From assembly GCA_010692425.1 (NCBI GenBank), contig JAAHHJ010000032.1, positions 1-64,000 on the forward strand: DNA of 64,000 nt. Direction: 5' to 3'. The stretch is from Symploca sp. SIO3C6 (GTDB lineage Bacteria; Cyanobacteriota; Cyanobacteriia; Cyanobacteriales; Coleofasciculaceae). The notes under the pieces are model-generated. The model saw only the letters and a list, made by a program, of their open reading frames with translations. It made no database searches and had not been told where the DNA came from. This document shows positions 24,945 to 34,213 of the stretch, one piece after another. The translations under genes were made by a program, and so were the position numbers. How positions within the stretch are numbered: position 1 is the first letter of the stretch; the number at the start of each line of letters is the position of its first letter.

Positions 24945-27684
24945 ACCGACTCCCACTTCCAAGTTTTGGATTGACATCGCCCAATGTCTGCGTCTCTTCT
25001 ACTGGACATACTTCAAACCCTTCACCCTTTCTCGGTGGCTGCATCAAAACATCGACCCAGAATTGGAACCCAGCGATAATCCTTTTGAGAAACAGGTCGA
25101 TTTCGCCTCAAAACCACAACTATACCGCTATGCTTTACAAACTTGGTTAGTTAATGGGACAGTGCCTCCGTTGGGTGTACTGCTACTAGCACCACTGTAT
25201 AGCCAGGCTACAGGAGCGCCATTTTACTGGCAACTTAGTGGTCTCTTGTTACCAGGCTGGTGGGTGGGTCTTTGGTTGAGCAGTAGATCAGCGATACTTC
25301 AACGATTGTTCTCCCTATTTCTGGGCATCTTGCTTTTTGGCGTTACCTTGTGTAATGCGATCTTCAACTACTCATCATCTGTAATGGAGGTAATGCCATC
25401 GGCGCTTCAAGCCTGGACTTTTGTTGAGTATTTATTAGAGAATTCCTCTTCATTAGCTCCGTTATGCTCTTTGGCAATTGGTTTATGTTGCGCTGCTGGA
25501 TTTGGTATGGCGACAGGTGTGGCAGGTGGTGCGATGTTTGGCACAGGGCTCGGTATGGCAATTGGAGCAGCAGGTGTCTTCGGTTTTGGTTTGTGGGAAA
25601 AAGTTGACATGATTGGTGCTGCGGCGTTTGGTGCCTCATTAGGCATGATCGGAGGTATCACTTTCGGCGTAACCAGTGGCGGAGTGCGTAACATAGCTGT
25701 TCGTTTGTCACGTAGCGTCTCCTTTGGCGTGGCAATTGGCGCGGCGATTGGTACAGCAATCAGTTTACTGAGTAACCAAGCAATTATCTCAGTACCAATT
25801 GGGATAGCAATTGGCGGGGCAATTGGCGGGGCAGTCAGTGTGGCAATTACGATGGCTAGTGGCGCAGGAGGCATACAGCAGTTTGACATACTCAGCGGTT
25901 TGACAGTTGGTATCTTGGGTGGGCTAGCCTTTGGTGCCGGAGGCGTAGCAGGTTTCGGTTGGGAGCAAGGCATAGGATGCGGGGTTTCCTTTAGCGTCGC
26001 TTACATTCTCGGTGTCCTACGTTTCTACTTTTGGTTGCCTGAGCTGGTGTGGATGATAATGCTGTTCTTTTCAGGCAGGAAGGCAATACACTGTTTGAAT
26101 TATCTGCCATCCAATTTTGACGAACTAATTGTCCTGCCCATGCCTTTTATCGATACCGTGATTGCACAAGCCTACCGAGAAAATCGAGCTGCAGCGCGTC
26201 GGATGATTAATTACCTGACAACCTCAACCAAACAACAGCAAAAAGCCGCACGGGCAATGGCAGCTATCGCTGTAGATTCCCTCAAACAGTGTCAGACACT
26301 ACGGGAAATTGTGGCTATTTCTGAACAACTGGCTTGGATTCCCTCACCGCCTCCGAAACAACTTGGTTCTGTACTACCCCAGTTTTTAGAGATTAGCCAG
26401 TCGGTACGAGCTGCTGAAACTGGCACTTCCGCCTATCGCCAGACAGAATTACTAAATTTACCCATCACTTCCCTAATCAATCTGCGAGACAGTCTCGCTT
26501 TTAGCCAAGATGCTCATTTAGCAACCACCTTTGGTAGCATTATTGAACGCTGGTTGAGTATCTTGCAGGCGGCTCGAAGTAACCTGGAACAACAAGCCCG
26601 TCATTCCCAAGAAATTCCACAAGTTTACATTGCTGGCAATGCCCTGGATCCAGAAACTGCCAAAAGTCGCTTCAAAGGGCGTCAGGATTTGTTTCGGGAA
26701 ATAGAAACCCTAGCGCTATCGTTTCCGCCTCCGGTACTATTACTCTATGGTGGACGGCGTACTGGTAAAACCTCAGTCTTAAAGTATCTTCCCCATAAAC
26801 TAGGAGCAGAAATAGTTCCTTTGCTGGTGGATTTACACGGAGTCGCAGATGCCACAACTCTTCCAGGAGTCGCTAAATCCCTGGCATCTCAAATTATCGA
26901 AGCTGCTAGGAAGTCGCGCAACCTCCGTCTTCCAGTACCAGATACTGATAGTTTGGAAAAAGACCCTTTCCCAGCCTTAAGAAACTGGTTTAATCAGATT
27001 GAACGTAACGCCTCTGGAAAGCGATTTCTTCTCTGTCTGGATGAGTTTGAACGCTTGAGCGAAGTGGTAGCAGCAACGGGCTCTAAAGCACCACTCAATT
27101 TCCTACGCAATGTCATGCAGCACCGACAGAGTTGGATTCTTTTATTTAGCGGTGCTCATACCCTTGATGAAATTGAGGACTACTGGTGTGATTATCTGAT
27201 TAATACCCGCTCCTTACGAGTTACCTATCTTGAGGAGCAAGATGCCCGTGAATTAATTGTCAAGCCAGTAGATGGATTCCCCATTATTTATGAATCGGAA
27301 GCAGTAAATCGCATTATTTATTGGACTCGCTGCCAGCCCTATTTAGTTCAGCTGATGTGTTCTGTGTTAGTCGATTACCTCAATCACAAGGCATCAGAGG
27401 ATGCACGCTTGAAGAAAGCTACTCCCGAAAATGTTGAGACTATTATCCCCAAACTGTTTGAGACGGGCGGGATGTATTTCTGGGAGTTTTGGGAGCGGAC
27501 ACTCACGACTCCAGAGCGAAATCTACTACTACATTTAATCAGAGGGAAAACTCTAGAAGGTGAAAGCAAAGCCTTACGTAAACTTGTGCATAAAGAAATC
27601 CTGGAAAAAAAGGCAGATGGTTATTGCTTCCAGGTACCTTTGATTGAGCAATATATTGAACGCGAGGTATTGGGTAGTCTTTAA
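24937..27684 (+). CDS. Polytopic glycine-zipper membrane protein with C-terminal AAA/STAND ATPase
   Basis: 915 aa from the ATG at 24937; GGAGGAG lies just upstream, so the TTG at 24925 is not the start. Residues about 75-150 hold membrane helices, and about 178-382 are a long Gly/Ala-rich membrane region (GFGMATGVAGGAMFGTGLGM and similar). A helical linker leads to a full ATPase domain: KGRQDLFREI, Walker A YGGRRTGKTSVL (about 604-615), Walker B FLLCLDEFERL (about 697-707), and MQHRQSWILLFSGAHTL. Its canonical DE contrasts with the DK of the partner encoded just before it. A gated membrane pore driven by the ATPase is one possibility. The function is not known. Confidence 0.8.
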   Translation: MIKPTPTSKFWIDIAQCLRLFYWTYFKPFTLSRWLHQNIDPELEPSDNPFEKQVDFASKPQLYRYALQTWLVNGTVPPLGVLLLAPLYSQATGAPFYWQLSGLLLPGWWVGLWLSSRSAILQRLFSLFLGILLFGVTLCNAIFNYSSSVMEVMPSALQAWTFVEYLLENSSSLAPLCSLAIGLCCAAGFGMATGVAGGAMFGTGLGMAIGAAGVFGFGLWEKVDMIGAAAFGASLGMIGGITFGVTSGGVRNIAVRLSRSVSFGVAIGAAIGTAISLLSNQAIISVPIGIAIGGAIGGAVSVAITMASGAGGIQQFDILSGLTVGILGGLAFGAGGVAGFGWEQGIGCGVSFSVAYILGVLRFYFWLPELVWMIMLFFSGRKAIHCLNYLPSNFDELIVLPMPFIDTVIAQAYRENRAAARRMINYLTTSTKQQQKAARAMAAIAVDSLKQCQTLREIVAISEQLAWIPSPPPKQLGSVLPQFLEISQSVRAAETGTSAYRQTELLNLPITSLINLRDSLAFSQDAHLATTFGSIIERWLSILQAARSNLEQQARHSQEIPQVYIAGNALDPETAKSRFKGRQDLFREIETLALSFPPPVLLLYGGRRTGKTSVLKYLPHKLGAEIVPLLVDLHGVADATTLPGVAKSLASQIIEAARKSRNLRLPVPDTDSLEKDPFPALRNWFNQIERNASGKRFLLCLDEFERLSEVVAATGSKAPLNFLRNVMQHRQSWILLFSGAHTLDEIEDYWCDYLINTRSLRVTYLEEQDARELIVKPVDGFPIIYESEAVNRIIYWTRCQPYLVQLMCSVLVDYLNHKASEDARLKKATPENVETIIPKLFETGGMYFWEFWERTLTTPERNLLLHLIRGKTLEGESKALRKLVHKEILEKKADGYCFQVPLIEQYIEREVLGSL

Positions 27685-27783
27685 CTGTGCGAATTTGATT
27701 TTGCTATACTTTTAATAGGTTCGTGCCCTTCGATGCTCAAGTCACGTTCTTGGTAGTCAAAGTGTCTTCAGAGCAATCAGCAT

Positions 27784-28806
27784 ATGTCTAAGCCTTTCCG
27801 AATTTTAAGCCTAGACGGTGGTGGCATCCGTGGATTGCTCACTGCACAAATACTTTTAGAATTAGACTGCTATATACAGGCAAACTTCAATCAGCAATTA
27901 TCTCAATATTTTGAGTTGATTGCTGGCGCTTCTGCTGGAGCAATTTTGGCTTCAGAAATAGCTGTAGGCAAAACCACTAGTGATATTATTAAAGACTATA
28001 TTTGTACTACAAAAAAAATCTTTTTTCCACCGTCTAATCCCCTAAAAAAAATAGACAATTGGTTAGTTAAAACCCTATTTGGATTAAGTTCTAGTTTGTT
28101 TAGACCAAAGCATTCAGGTTCAAGGTTGACTAACATACTTAAGTCTAGACTGGGAGTCAACAGAAAAATTGCAGACTTAGATACTAAGTTATTAATTCTT
28201 GCCTATGAAACCCAAAGCCATCGACCAATAATTTTTAATAACTGGGTAAATACAGATCAATTTGAACCAAGTAATTGGATTTATTTACAAGATATATTTT
28301 TATGGGAAGCAGTTAGATGTTCTTCCTCATTCCCTGGCTTTTTTCCAGCCTACCCTTTGCAGAAAGATGGTAAACTTTTGTCAGTGATTGATGGTTCTAT
28401 CGGTGCTTTAAATCCTGCTGCTGTTGCTGTAGCTGCCGCCATTGCTATGGGTCATAAACCGGAGAACATCAATCTACTTTCAATCGGAAGTGGAGACCCT
28501 AATTTAGCAATTTCCTTGACAGAAGCTGAAACTTGGGGCATGACTCAGTGGGCATCAAGGATGTTTAATTTATTTACGTTCGGTGTATCTAGTTTCGATG
28601 ATTACATTGCTGGAGAAATTGCTAATGTCTACTTGCGTCTTCAGCCTAAATTAACAATTGGTTCTGGTATCAATGATGTGAGTCAAGACTATGACGACAC
28701 TAGCGATAAAAATACCCAGAATCTGATCACAGAAGCACAGGTCTATCTTAGGAAAGACGAAATACAGAAAAAATTGACAAATTTTTTCTGCTCTAAGCAA
28801 AATTAA
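27784..28806 (+). CDS. Patatin-like phospholipase
   Basis: 340 aa. ILSLDGGGIRGLLTAQIL gives the oxyanion hole (11-17), LIAGASAGAILASE the nucleophile elbow (Ser50), and VIDGSIGALNPA the second dyad residue (Asp203). It should hydrolyse acyl chains of membrane lipids. Close relatives occur as effectors in bacterial defence systems as well as free-standing lipases. It starts 97 bp after the two-ATPase operon on the same strand and could share its transcript or have its own promoter. The combination with STAND-type ATPases hints at a regulated membrane-damaging module; this is inference. Confidence 0.85.
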   Translation: MSKPFRILSLDGGGIRGLLTAQILLELDCYIQANFNQQLSQYFELIAGASAGAILASEIAVGKTTSDIIKDYICTTKKIFFPPSNPLKKIDNWLVKTLFGLSSSLFRPKHSGSRLTNILKSRLGVNRKIADLDTKLLILAYETQSHRPIIFNNWVNTDQFEPSNWIYLQDIFLWEAVRCSSSFPGFFPAYPLQKDGKLLSVIDGSIGALNPAAVAVAAAIAMGHKPENINLLSIGSGDPNLAISLTEAETWGMTQWASRMFNLFTFGVSSFDDYIAGEIANVYLRLQPKLTIGSGINDVSQDYDDTSDKNTQNLITEAQVYLRKDEIQKKLTNFFCSKQN

Positions 28807-28848
28807 CTAAAAATTAAGGTTCTTAGCCCTCGTTTGAGTAGATCGAAT

Positions 28849-28870
28849 CCCCGCTCTAAAAAGCGCGGGG
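28849..28870. terminator. GC-rich hairpin between convergent genes
   Basis: CCCCGC (28849-28854) pairs with GCGGGG (28865-28870). There is no T run. It may stop transcription from both sides, or be a relic of an IS605-type end, which often looks like this. Confidence 0.4.
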
Positions 28871-28911
28871 AGGATATCAACGATAAACCATCAGCACTAT
28901 AGACTTAAATC

Positions 28912-29274
28912 TTAAACCACAGCAGCTCTAACAGCTCGAACTAGCTGCTCTCGGGAAAAGGGCTTAGTTAGATAGGCATTGGCACCTTGCTTCATGCCCC
29001 AAAGACGGTCAAGTTCCTGATTTTTAGAAGAACAAATTACCACAGGAACGCTGGCGGTAACAGGATGTTTCCTGAGGCTGCGACACAACTCAAAGCCACT
29101 GATTCCAGGCATCACAACATCTGTAACTATAACATCAGGCTTGTGTTCAACAGCCTTATCTAGAGCTTGTTTAGCATCGGCAACACAGATGACAGTGTGA
29201 CCACTTTCGCTCAAGTAACCTTCGATCAGATCCAACTGGGAGAGATCGTCTTCAACAAGCAAAACTTTAGTCAT
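28912..29274 (-). CDS. Single-domain response regulator (CheY/PilH-like)
   Basis: 120 aa, only a receiver domain: VLLVEDDLSQLDLIEGYL (acidic pocket), VIVTDVVMPGISGFEL (phosphorylated Asp about 52), VVICSSKNQELDRLWGMKQG and YLTKPFSREQL (conserved Lys). The WGMKQGANAYLTKPF segment is typical of cyanobacterial PilH/PilG-type regulators of phototaxis and pili. There is no kinase nearby, so its partner is elsewhere. Confidence 0.88.
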   Translation of the reverse strand: MTKVLLVEDDLSQLDLIEGYLSESGHTVICVADAKQALDKAVEHKPDVIVTDVVMPGISGFELCRSLRKHPVTASVPVVICSSKNQELDRLWGMKQGANAYLTKPFSREQLVRAVRAAVV

Positions 29275-29595
29275 ATCTGGTTATAATCAACGAATTACTG
29301 CATGGCAAACTCACTAGCAAGCTGCTGATGTCAGATCAGTTGCTAGTGCAGTCGGTAGAAGTCATTGGATATTTATATCGCTGGTGGAAATAGTAAATTG
29401 TAAGACTATCATTTCACCAGGGATTTCTACCAAAGCTAAACTAGTAGGTGTCTTAGGAGTTATGTAGAAGCACGCCAACGAGGCTATTTGTGGAAGTGCA
29501 AGTTGTATGCAAGCATCATCATCTCTAAGCTAGCACACAGAAAAATATGATGCTCCCGGATAAAATAAAAGTTCTTGTCATTTTTGATAATATCT
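29275..29595. other. Intergenic region, nothing clear
   Basis: About 320 bp between divergent genes. I see no ORF, repeat or strong hairpin. Confidence 0.4.
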
Positions 29596-30783
29596 ATGAG
29601 TGGCATCTACTCTGCGCCAACTAGCCTCGAACTTCATCGACAGCAATTTCCGGCACTAGAAAACAAAGCTTATTTTAATTTTGGGGGGCAGGGAACTCTA
29701 CCTCGAGCATCGCTAGAAGCTATTCAACAAGCTTATGAATATGTCCAGCGCTATGGACCATTTACTGGCAAGATCAATGACTGGATTGAGGAAGAAGTTA
29801 AGCAAACCAGAGCAGTCCTTGCCTCGGTATTAGCTGCGCCAGTAGAAACTATCACCTTCACGGAAAATGTTACTGCTGGCTGCAATATTGCCATGTGGGG
29901 GATTGATTGGCAAGCTGGGGATCACTTACTCCTGAGTGATTGCGAACATCCTGGTATCATTGCTACTGCTCAAGAAATTGGACGTCGGTTTCAAGTGGAT
30001 ATTTCCACTTGTCCAATTTTTGCAACTCTCAATCAAGGAGATCCTACAGCAGTAGTTGCCCAGCACCTGCGACCCAGGACTAGACTGGTGGTAATAAGTC
30101 ATATCCTCTGGAATACCGGAAAAGTATTGCCTTTGGCAGAGATTATTGAAGTTTGCCGTAAATATTCTCAAGGTAATCAGATTATCAGAGTTTTAGTAGA
30201 TGCCGCCCAGTCAGTGGGCTCCCTGCCTTTGAATTTAACTCAGCTGGGGGCAGATTTTTATGCTTTCACGGGACACAAGTGGTTATGTGGACCAGAAGGT
30301 ATTGGAGGTTTGTACGTTAAACCAGAAGCCTTATCAAGCCTCAACCCAACTTTTATTGGCTGGCGCAGTGTAATTAAAGATGCTAGGGATAAACCCATAG
30401 GTTGGCAGCCCAATGGCAAGAGATTTGAAGTGGCAACCTCCGCCTTTCCAATTTACCCTGGATTGGGTGCTGCGATCGCTACTCATCAACAATGGGGAAG
30501 TGCTCAAGAGCGTTATCAGCAAATTTGCCAGTTAAGTGAGTACCTCTGGCAGGGTTTATCTGAACTAAATACAGTCCGCTGTTTAGCTGCCTCACCACCA
30601 AAAAGTGGTCTTGTCTCTTTTGTCTTAGCCAACGGCGGCTCACACCAGCAATTAGTTAAGTCTCTTGAAGAAAAGGGCTTTATGCTAAGAACTCTACTCG
30701 ATCCTGACTGTGTTCGTGCCTGTGTTCACTACTTTACCACTAAGGCTGAGATTGACCAATTGATTAAGGCTCTTCAAGACTAA
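29596..30783 (+). CDS. Class V aminotransferase, cysteine/cystine lyase-like
   Basis: 395 aa from the ATG at 29596 (an upstream TTG at 29575 is less likely). YFNFGGQGTLPRASLEAI and ITFTENVTAGCNIAMWGI begin the fold. LVDAAQSVGSLPLNL has the Asp that binds the PLP ring, and YAFTGHKWLCGPEGIGGLYV has the PLP lysine. The pattern matches cyanobacterial C-DES-type cystine lyases, which release a persulfide for Fe-S clusters, more than IscS or SufS. Substrate use cannot be proved from sequence. The P450 gene follows 74 bp later on the same strand. Confidence 0.82.
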   Translation: MSGIYSAPTSLELHRQQFPALENKAYFNFGGQGTLPRASLEAIQQAYEYVQRYGPFTGKINDWIEEEVKQTRAVLASVLAAPVETITFTENVTAGCNIAMWGIDWQAGDHLLLSDCEHPGIIATAQEIGRRFQVDISTCPIFATLNQGDPTAVVAQHLRPRTRLVVISHILWNTGKVLPLAEIIEVCRKYSQGNQIIRVLVDAAQSVGSLPLNLTQLGADFYAFTGHKWLCGPEGIGGLYVKPEALSSLNPTFIGWRSVIKDARDKPIGWQPNGKRFEVATSAFPIYPGLGAAIATHQQWGSAQERYQQICQLSEYLWQGLSELNTVRCLAASPPKSGLVSFVLANGGSHQQLVKSLEEKGFMLRTLLDPDCVRACVHYFTTKAEIDQLIKALQD

Positions 30784-30857
30784 CTTCTGGTTGAGATCTT
30801 CACTCAATTTCATCTTGTCTTCCCCTATCTTTATTAATCTGTACCAGAGGAAAAACA

Positions 30858-32345
30858 ATGACAGCGATCGCCTACAATAACAATTCCAGTTTAAATGTTC
30901 CTGGCCCTCGTCCTTTACCAATAATAGGGCGCACCGTTAATACCATTAGCTTTGTCAAAGACTCAATCGGTTATACAAGAGAACTCTTCCAAAGTTATGG
31001 TCGAGTCGTATCTCTGGCAGCAGGGGGAGGCACCAATATATACTCACCACTCCCCAATTGTCCCGGTACAGTATTTGTATATGGACCAGAGTTAATTCAA
31101 CAAGTGGCAACTCAGCACGAGATTTATTATAAATATCCCTTGTCAGGGAAACTTTATCGGCAAAGGGATTTCTCGGCAAGAACTGAGCCACTCAAGCACT
31201 ATGGCGTAGGACTATTTGGCGTCAACAGCGAGCAACACCTACAGCATCGCAAACTAATGATGCCTGCTTTTCATAAACAGCAGCTTGACTTCTATTGTCA
31301 AGATATGGTTGCTATTACCCAATCAGAATTGGATCAAATGCTGGTTGGTAAGCCTTGTGAAATTACCGACTTGATGCGACGACTCACCATGCGAGTGGCA
31401 ACGAAGACACTATTTGGTGAGGATGCTGGCTCCAGCCATCAAGGTACAGGAAACATCTTACAGGAGATCGCTTTCTGTGGTAATTTACCAATGACCAGGT
31501 TATTGCCCTTGGATTTACCAATACTGCCCTACCATCGCTACCTTACTCTGCTGGCACAATTTGAAAGCAGGATGCGTGGGATAATTGCTAACAAAAGAGC
31601 TCAAGGCGGTAATGAACCCGATGTGCTGTCGATGTTGATTCAAGCCCGTGATCAAGAAAGTGGTCTCGAACTCAGTGAAGATGAGTTACTAGGACATGTT
31701 GGAGTACTCTTTGCTGCTGGTCATGAAACTAGTGCCAATGCCCTAACTTGGACACTGTTTTTACTTTCTCAGCACCCGCATATAGCAGCCGATTTACTAG
31801 ATGAACTAGAGAGTGTGCTACAAGGTGAAGCACCTACAGTGGAAAAATTACAGCAGTTGCCGTTATTGGAACGAGTGATTAAAGAAAGCATGCGCGTGTT
31901 GACATCAGTACCTTGGAATGGGCGTGTTACTTCACAAGTAACTGAACTTGGTGGCTATAGTTTACCAGCAGGAACAGAGGTATTCGCTAGCATTTATCAA
32001 ACTCACCACATGGAAGAAATTTATCCTGATCCAGAGGCATTTAATCCGCAGCGCTGGGAGACAATTAAACCTACTAACTATGAATATAATCCCTTTAGCA
32101 CTGGGCCTCGGACTTGCATCGGTGCTGCCTTTGCGCTCATGGAGATTAAGATTGTTTTGGCAATGCTTCTACAACGCTTCCGCCTACAATATATTAACCA
32201 GAATAAGGTTGACCGTTTTGGGATAATTGTCATGAAGCCCAAATATGGCATGCCGATGATGGTACATCCACAAGACCGTAAGTTTGCTCAGGGAGTAGGT
32301 GGTGTGCGTGGTAATGTGCGGGAGATGGTGAAGTTACCAGAGTAA
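30858..32345 (+). CDS. Cytochrome P450, CYP110-like
   Basis: 495 aa, ATG preceded by GAGGAAA. Motifs: proline-rich start PGPRPLPIIGRT, I-helix GVLFAAGHETSANALTW, ESMR (ExxR), and the haem loop NPFSTGPRTCIGAAFALMEI with ligand Cys420. No membrane anchor is visible, as usual for bacterial forms. CYP110 is the cyanobacteria-specific family thought to hydroxylate fatty acids, alkanes or terpenoids; the substrate here is unknown. Its neighbours (aminotransferase, hisG) do not point to a pathway. Confidence 0.9.
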   Translation: MTAIAYNNNSSLNVPGPRPLPIIGRTVNTISFVKDSIGYTRELFQSYGRVVSLAAGGGTNIYSPLPNCPGTVFVYGPELIQQVATQHEIYYKYPLSGKLYRQRDFSARTEPLKHYGVGLFGVNSEQHLQHRKLMMPAFHKQQLDFYCQDMVAITQSELDQMLVGKPCEITDLMRRLTMRVATKTLFGEDAGSSHQGTGNILQEIAFCGNLPMTRLLPLDLPILPYHRYLTLLAQFESRMRGIIANKRAQGGNEPDVLSMLIQARDQESGLELSEDELLGHVGVLFAAGHETSANALTWTLFLLSQHPHIAADLLDELESVLQGEAPTVEKLQQLPLLERVIKESMRVLTSVPWNGRVTSQVTELGGYSLPAGTEVFASIYQTHHMEEIYPDPEAFNPQRWETIKPTNYEYNPFSTGPRTCIGAAFALMEIKIVLAMLLQRFRLQYINQNKVDRFGIIVMKPKYGMPMMVHPQDRKFAQGVGGVRGNVREMVKLPE

Positions 32346-32386
32346 TATCCTAGCTCACGAGTATTCTTTTTGAACTTTAACTCTTT

Positions 32387-33031
32387 ATGATTACTGTTGC
32401 ATTACCAAAAGGCGCACTTCTGAAAGACAGCATCAAATTACTACAGGCTGTTGGCTGGGATTTTAGCGCTTTTCTCGATTCCGCCAACCGCCAACTACAA
32501 ATTCCCGAACCAACGGGTATAGCTAAAGCCCTACTGGTAAGAGCCCATGATGTTCCGGTTTACGTAGAATATGGTCAAGCTCATGTGGGTATTGTCGGTT
32601 ATGATGTCCTGCGGGAGAAAGCCTCTCAAGTAGCTCATTTGGCAGATTTAAAGTTTGGTCAATGCCGCATGTCTGTAGCGGTACGTGCTTCTAGTCCTTA
32701 CCAGAATTCTTTGGATTTACCGCCCCACGGACGTGTTGCTTCCAAGTTTGTTCATTGTGCCAGAGAATATTTTAACAATCTGGATTTGCCGGTGGAAATT
32801 ATTCCGCTCTATGGTTCTGTAGAATTAGGTCCGATTACTGAGATGTCAGAAGCAATTGTAGATTTAGTTTCTACAGGTCGTACTTTAAGGGAGAATGGTT
32901 TAATTGAAATTGATGTTCTTTTTGAAAGTACGGCGCGGTTAATTGCTCACCCGATGAGTTATCGCCTTAATAAGGATAACCTTAAGGAATGGTTAGAAAA
33001 GATTAGGGCATTGACTCTTGTACCTAGTTAA
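32387..33031 (+). CDS. hisG: ATP phosphoribosyltransferase, short form
   Basis: 214 aa, the short HisG form that lacks the C-terminal regulatory domain and needs HisZ for activity. Conserved parts: [52 protein letters not shown], and [20 protein letters not shown] followed by RTLRENGL (the PRPP loop). It catalyses the first step of histidine synthesis. hisZ and the other his genes are not in this window, consistent with the scattered his genes of cyanobacteria. Confidence 0.95.
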   Translation: MITVALPKGALLKDSIKLLQAVGWDFSAFLDSANRQLQIPEPTGIAKALLVRAHDVPVYVEYGQAHVGIVGYDVLREKASQVAHLADLKFGQCRMSVAVRASSPYQNSLDLPPHGRVASKFVHCAREYFNNLDLPVEIIPLYGSVELGPITEMSEAIVDLVSTGRTLRENGLIEIDVLFESTARLIAHPMSYRLNKDNLKEWLEKIRALTLVPS

Positions 33032-33038
33032 GTCATAT

Positions 33039-33050
33039 AGCGCTACGCGC
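33039..33050. repeat. GC palindromic element AGCGCTACGCGC
   Basis: The same 12-mer occurs in reverse at 39900-39911 and 48202-48213, each time in non-coding sequence. Related runs lie near 56405-56435 and 62665-62680. Confidence 0.6.
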
Positions 33051-33167
33051 AAGGCTCTAGGGCAGAAGGCTCCAAGGCAGAAGGGCTGAATTTGAGAAAG
33101 TTCTAGCGATTTAGCTTGTCCTAACCTTAATACGTACTGCTATATCATGCCCGTAACCTTAATAAAA

Positions 33168-33202
33168 GTAGGTTGGGTAGAACGTAGTGAAACCCAATCT
33201 AC
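33168..33202. repeat. Dispersed hairpin repeat (GTAGGTTGGGT type)
   Basis: GTAGGTTGGGT (33168-33178) pairs with ACCCAATCTAC (33192-33202) with one mismatch. I recall this unit, with the loop AGAACGTAGTGAA or similar, as a common dispersed element in cyanobacteria and other bacteria. Confidence 0.65.
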
Positions 33203-33300
33203 AAATACAGATTTTTATTATGGGCAATTAGACTGATGCCGCATCTGAAAAAAGCGGAGTTAATCGACTACTGTACTACACAGTGTTAGCAATTGCTGTA

Positions 33301-33735
33301 TTAAGTTGTTGTTAGTTTCTTCTGCATAAAGTAAAGAGTATGACCTTCAGGATAATCATCCAGTTGACCAAACACAACATATCCCAATCGATCATAAAAA
33401 TCCTTTGCCTGGAAACTAAATGTCATCAAACAACTTGAACGACATCCTCTTTGGATTCCCAGCCTTTCTGCATGCTCTACTAGAGATGAGCCTATTCTAC
33501 AATTACGATGTGGCTCCTCTATCCAAAGTACATGAATGTATAACCACTCGAAACCAGTAGAACCCATCAATCCTCCAAGCAAATTACCTTCCGAATCCCT
33601 GGCAGCAAGCTTGAGAGGACGCTCATCAGTAAATCCAGTTTGCTGGGAATTATAGGTATCAATACAATTTCCAAGCATTTCAGCCTCTTCATCCAAAAGA
33701 CCCTCATTAATAGTAAAATTCATAACTTTAGGCAA
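33301..33735 (-). CDS. GNAT-family N-acetyltransferase
   Basis: 144 aa. The order LKLAARDSEGNLLGGLMGS, WLYIHVLWIEEPHRNCRIGS (the acetyl-CoA loop R-x2-x-IGS) and SLVEHAERLGIQRGC, then FYDRLGYVVFGQLDDYP, matches small GNAT enzymes. The substrate is unknown. It stands alone between non-coding regions. Confidence 0.8.
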   Translation of the reverse strand: MPKVMNFTINEGLLDEEAEMLGNCIDTYNSQQTGFTDERPLKLAARDSEGNLLGGLMGSTGFEWLYIHVLWIEEPHRNCRIGSSLVEHAERLGIQRGCRSSCLMTFSFQAKDFYDRLGYVVFGQLDDYPEGHTLYFMQKKLTTT

Positions 33736-34213
33736 GCAAGTTATCTTTAATTTTGATACTCCAATTAATTTTGACTTGTTAGTTATTGCTTGGCATTAAA
33801 TCCTCACTTTTCAGCCTTAGTTTTTGTCTAAGCATTTTCCAGTGTTCAAGCCTTATTTTACGAAAAAACTGGAGATCGCTTTTAATATACTGCTTTTTGT
33901 ACTAAGGATGGGGATTTGACCGCAACCAATTTGATGCACTGTATAGACGGTGGGGTATTTGACCCATATTAATTTCGATAAAATCTATAATTATTTGAGA
34001 ATAATAATAATTATCAGAATCGACTCAATGACAGCCCACATCTTTTTTCACTCACTCGCAAGGCTGACCTTGCTATCCACTTTAACCCACCTGCATCTAC
34101 CTAAATCCTTGCAACCCAAATAACCTGTTCGTCATTTAAACCTTATTGTCAATAATTGCGAAATCCTTGTAATCTGACCATCTTGGTCACTACTTATACT
34201 CAATTTAAATGCC
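33736..34213. other. Intergenic region between GNAT and mcrC genes
   Basis: About 480 bp. No gene. It contains the repeated segment at 34125-34210 and possible coding remnants near 33915-33963 that are too short to name. Confidence 0.45.
34125..34210 (-). repeat. 86-bp segment duplicated at 55753-55841
   Basis: Both copies begin CTGTTCGTCATTTAAA, share TTATTGTCAATAATTGCG and end CAATTTAAAT, with scattered mismatches between. This copy starts 3 bp after the mcrC stop. Confidence 0.75.

Noticed and set aside
25364-25973. Antisense ORFs of 91 and 188 aa
   Set aside because: They result from the Gly/Ala-rich membrane region of the plus-strand gene and have low-complexity Pro/Ala/Ile composition.
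28841-28870. tRNA T-arm or RNA gene
   Set aside because: GATCGAATCC and the GC hairpin look suggestive, but no anticodon or D arm and no acceptor stem can be formed.
33905-33963. Coding remnant reading FDRNQFDALYRRWGI
   Set aside because: It looks protein-like but is too short to assign, and stops lie close on both sides.
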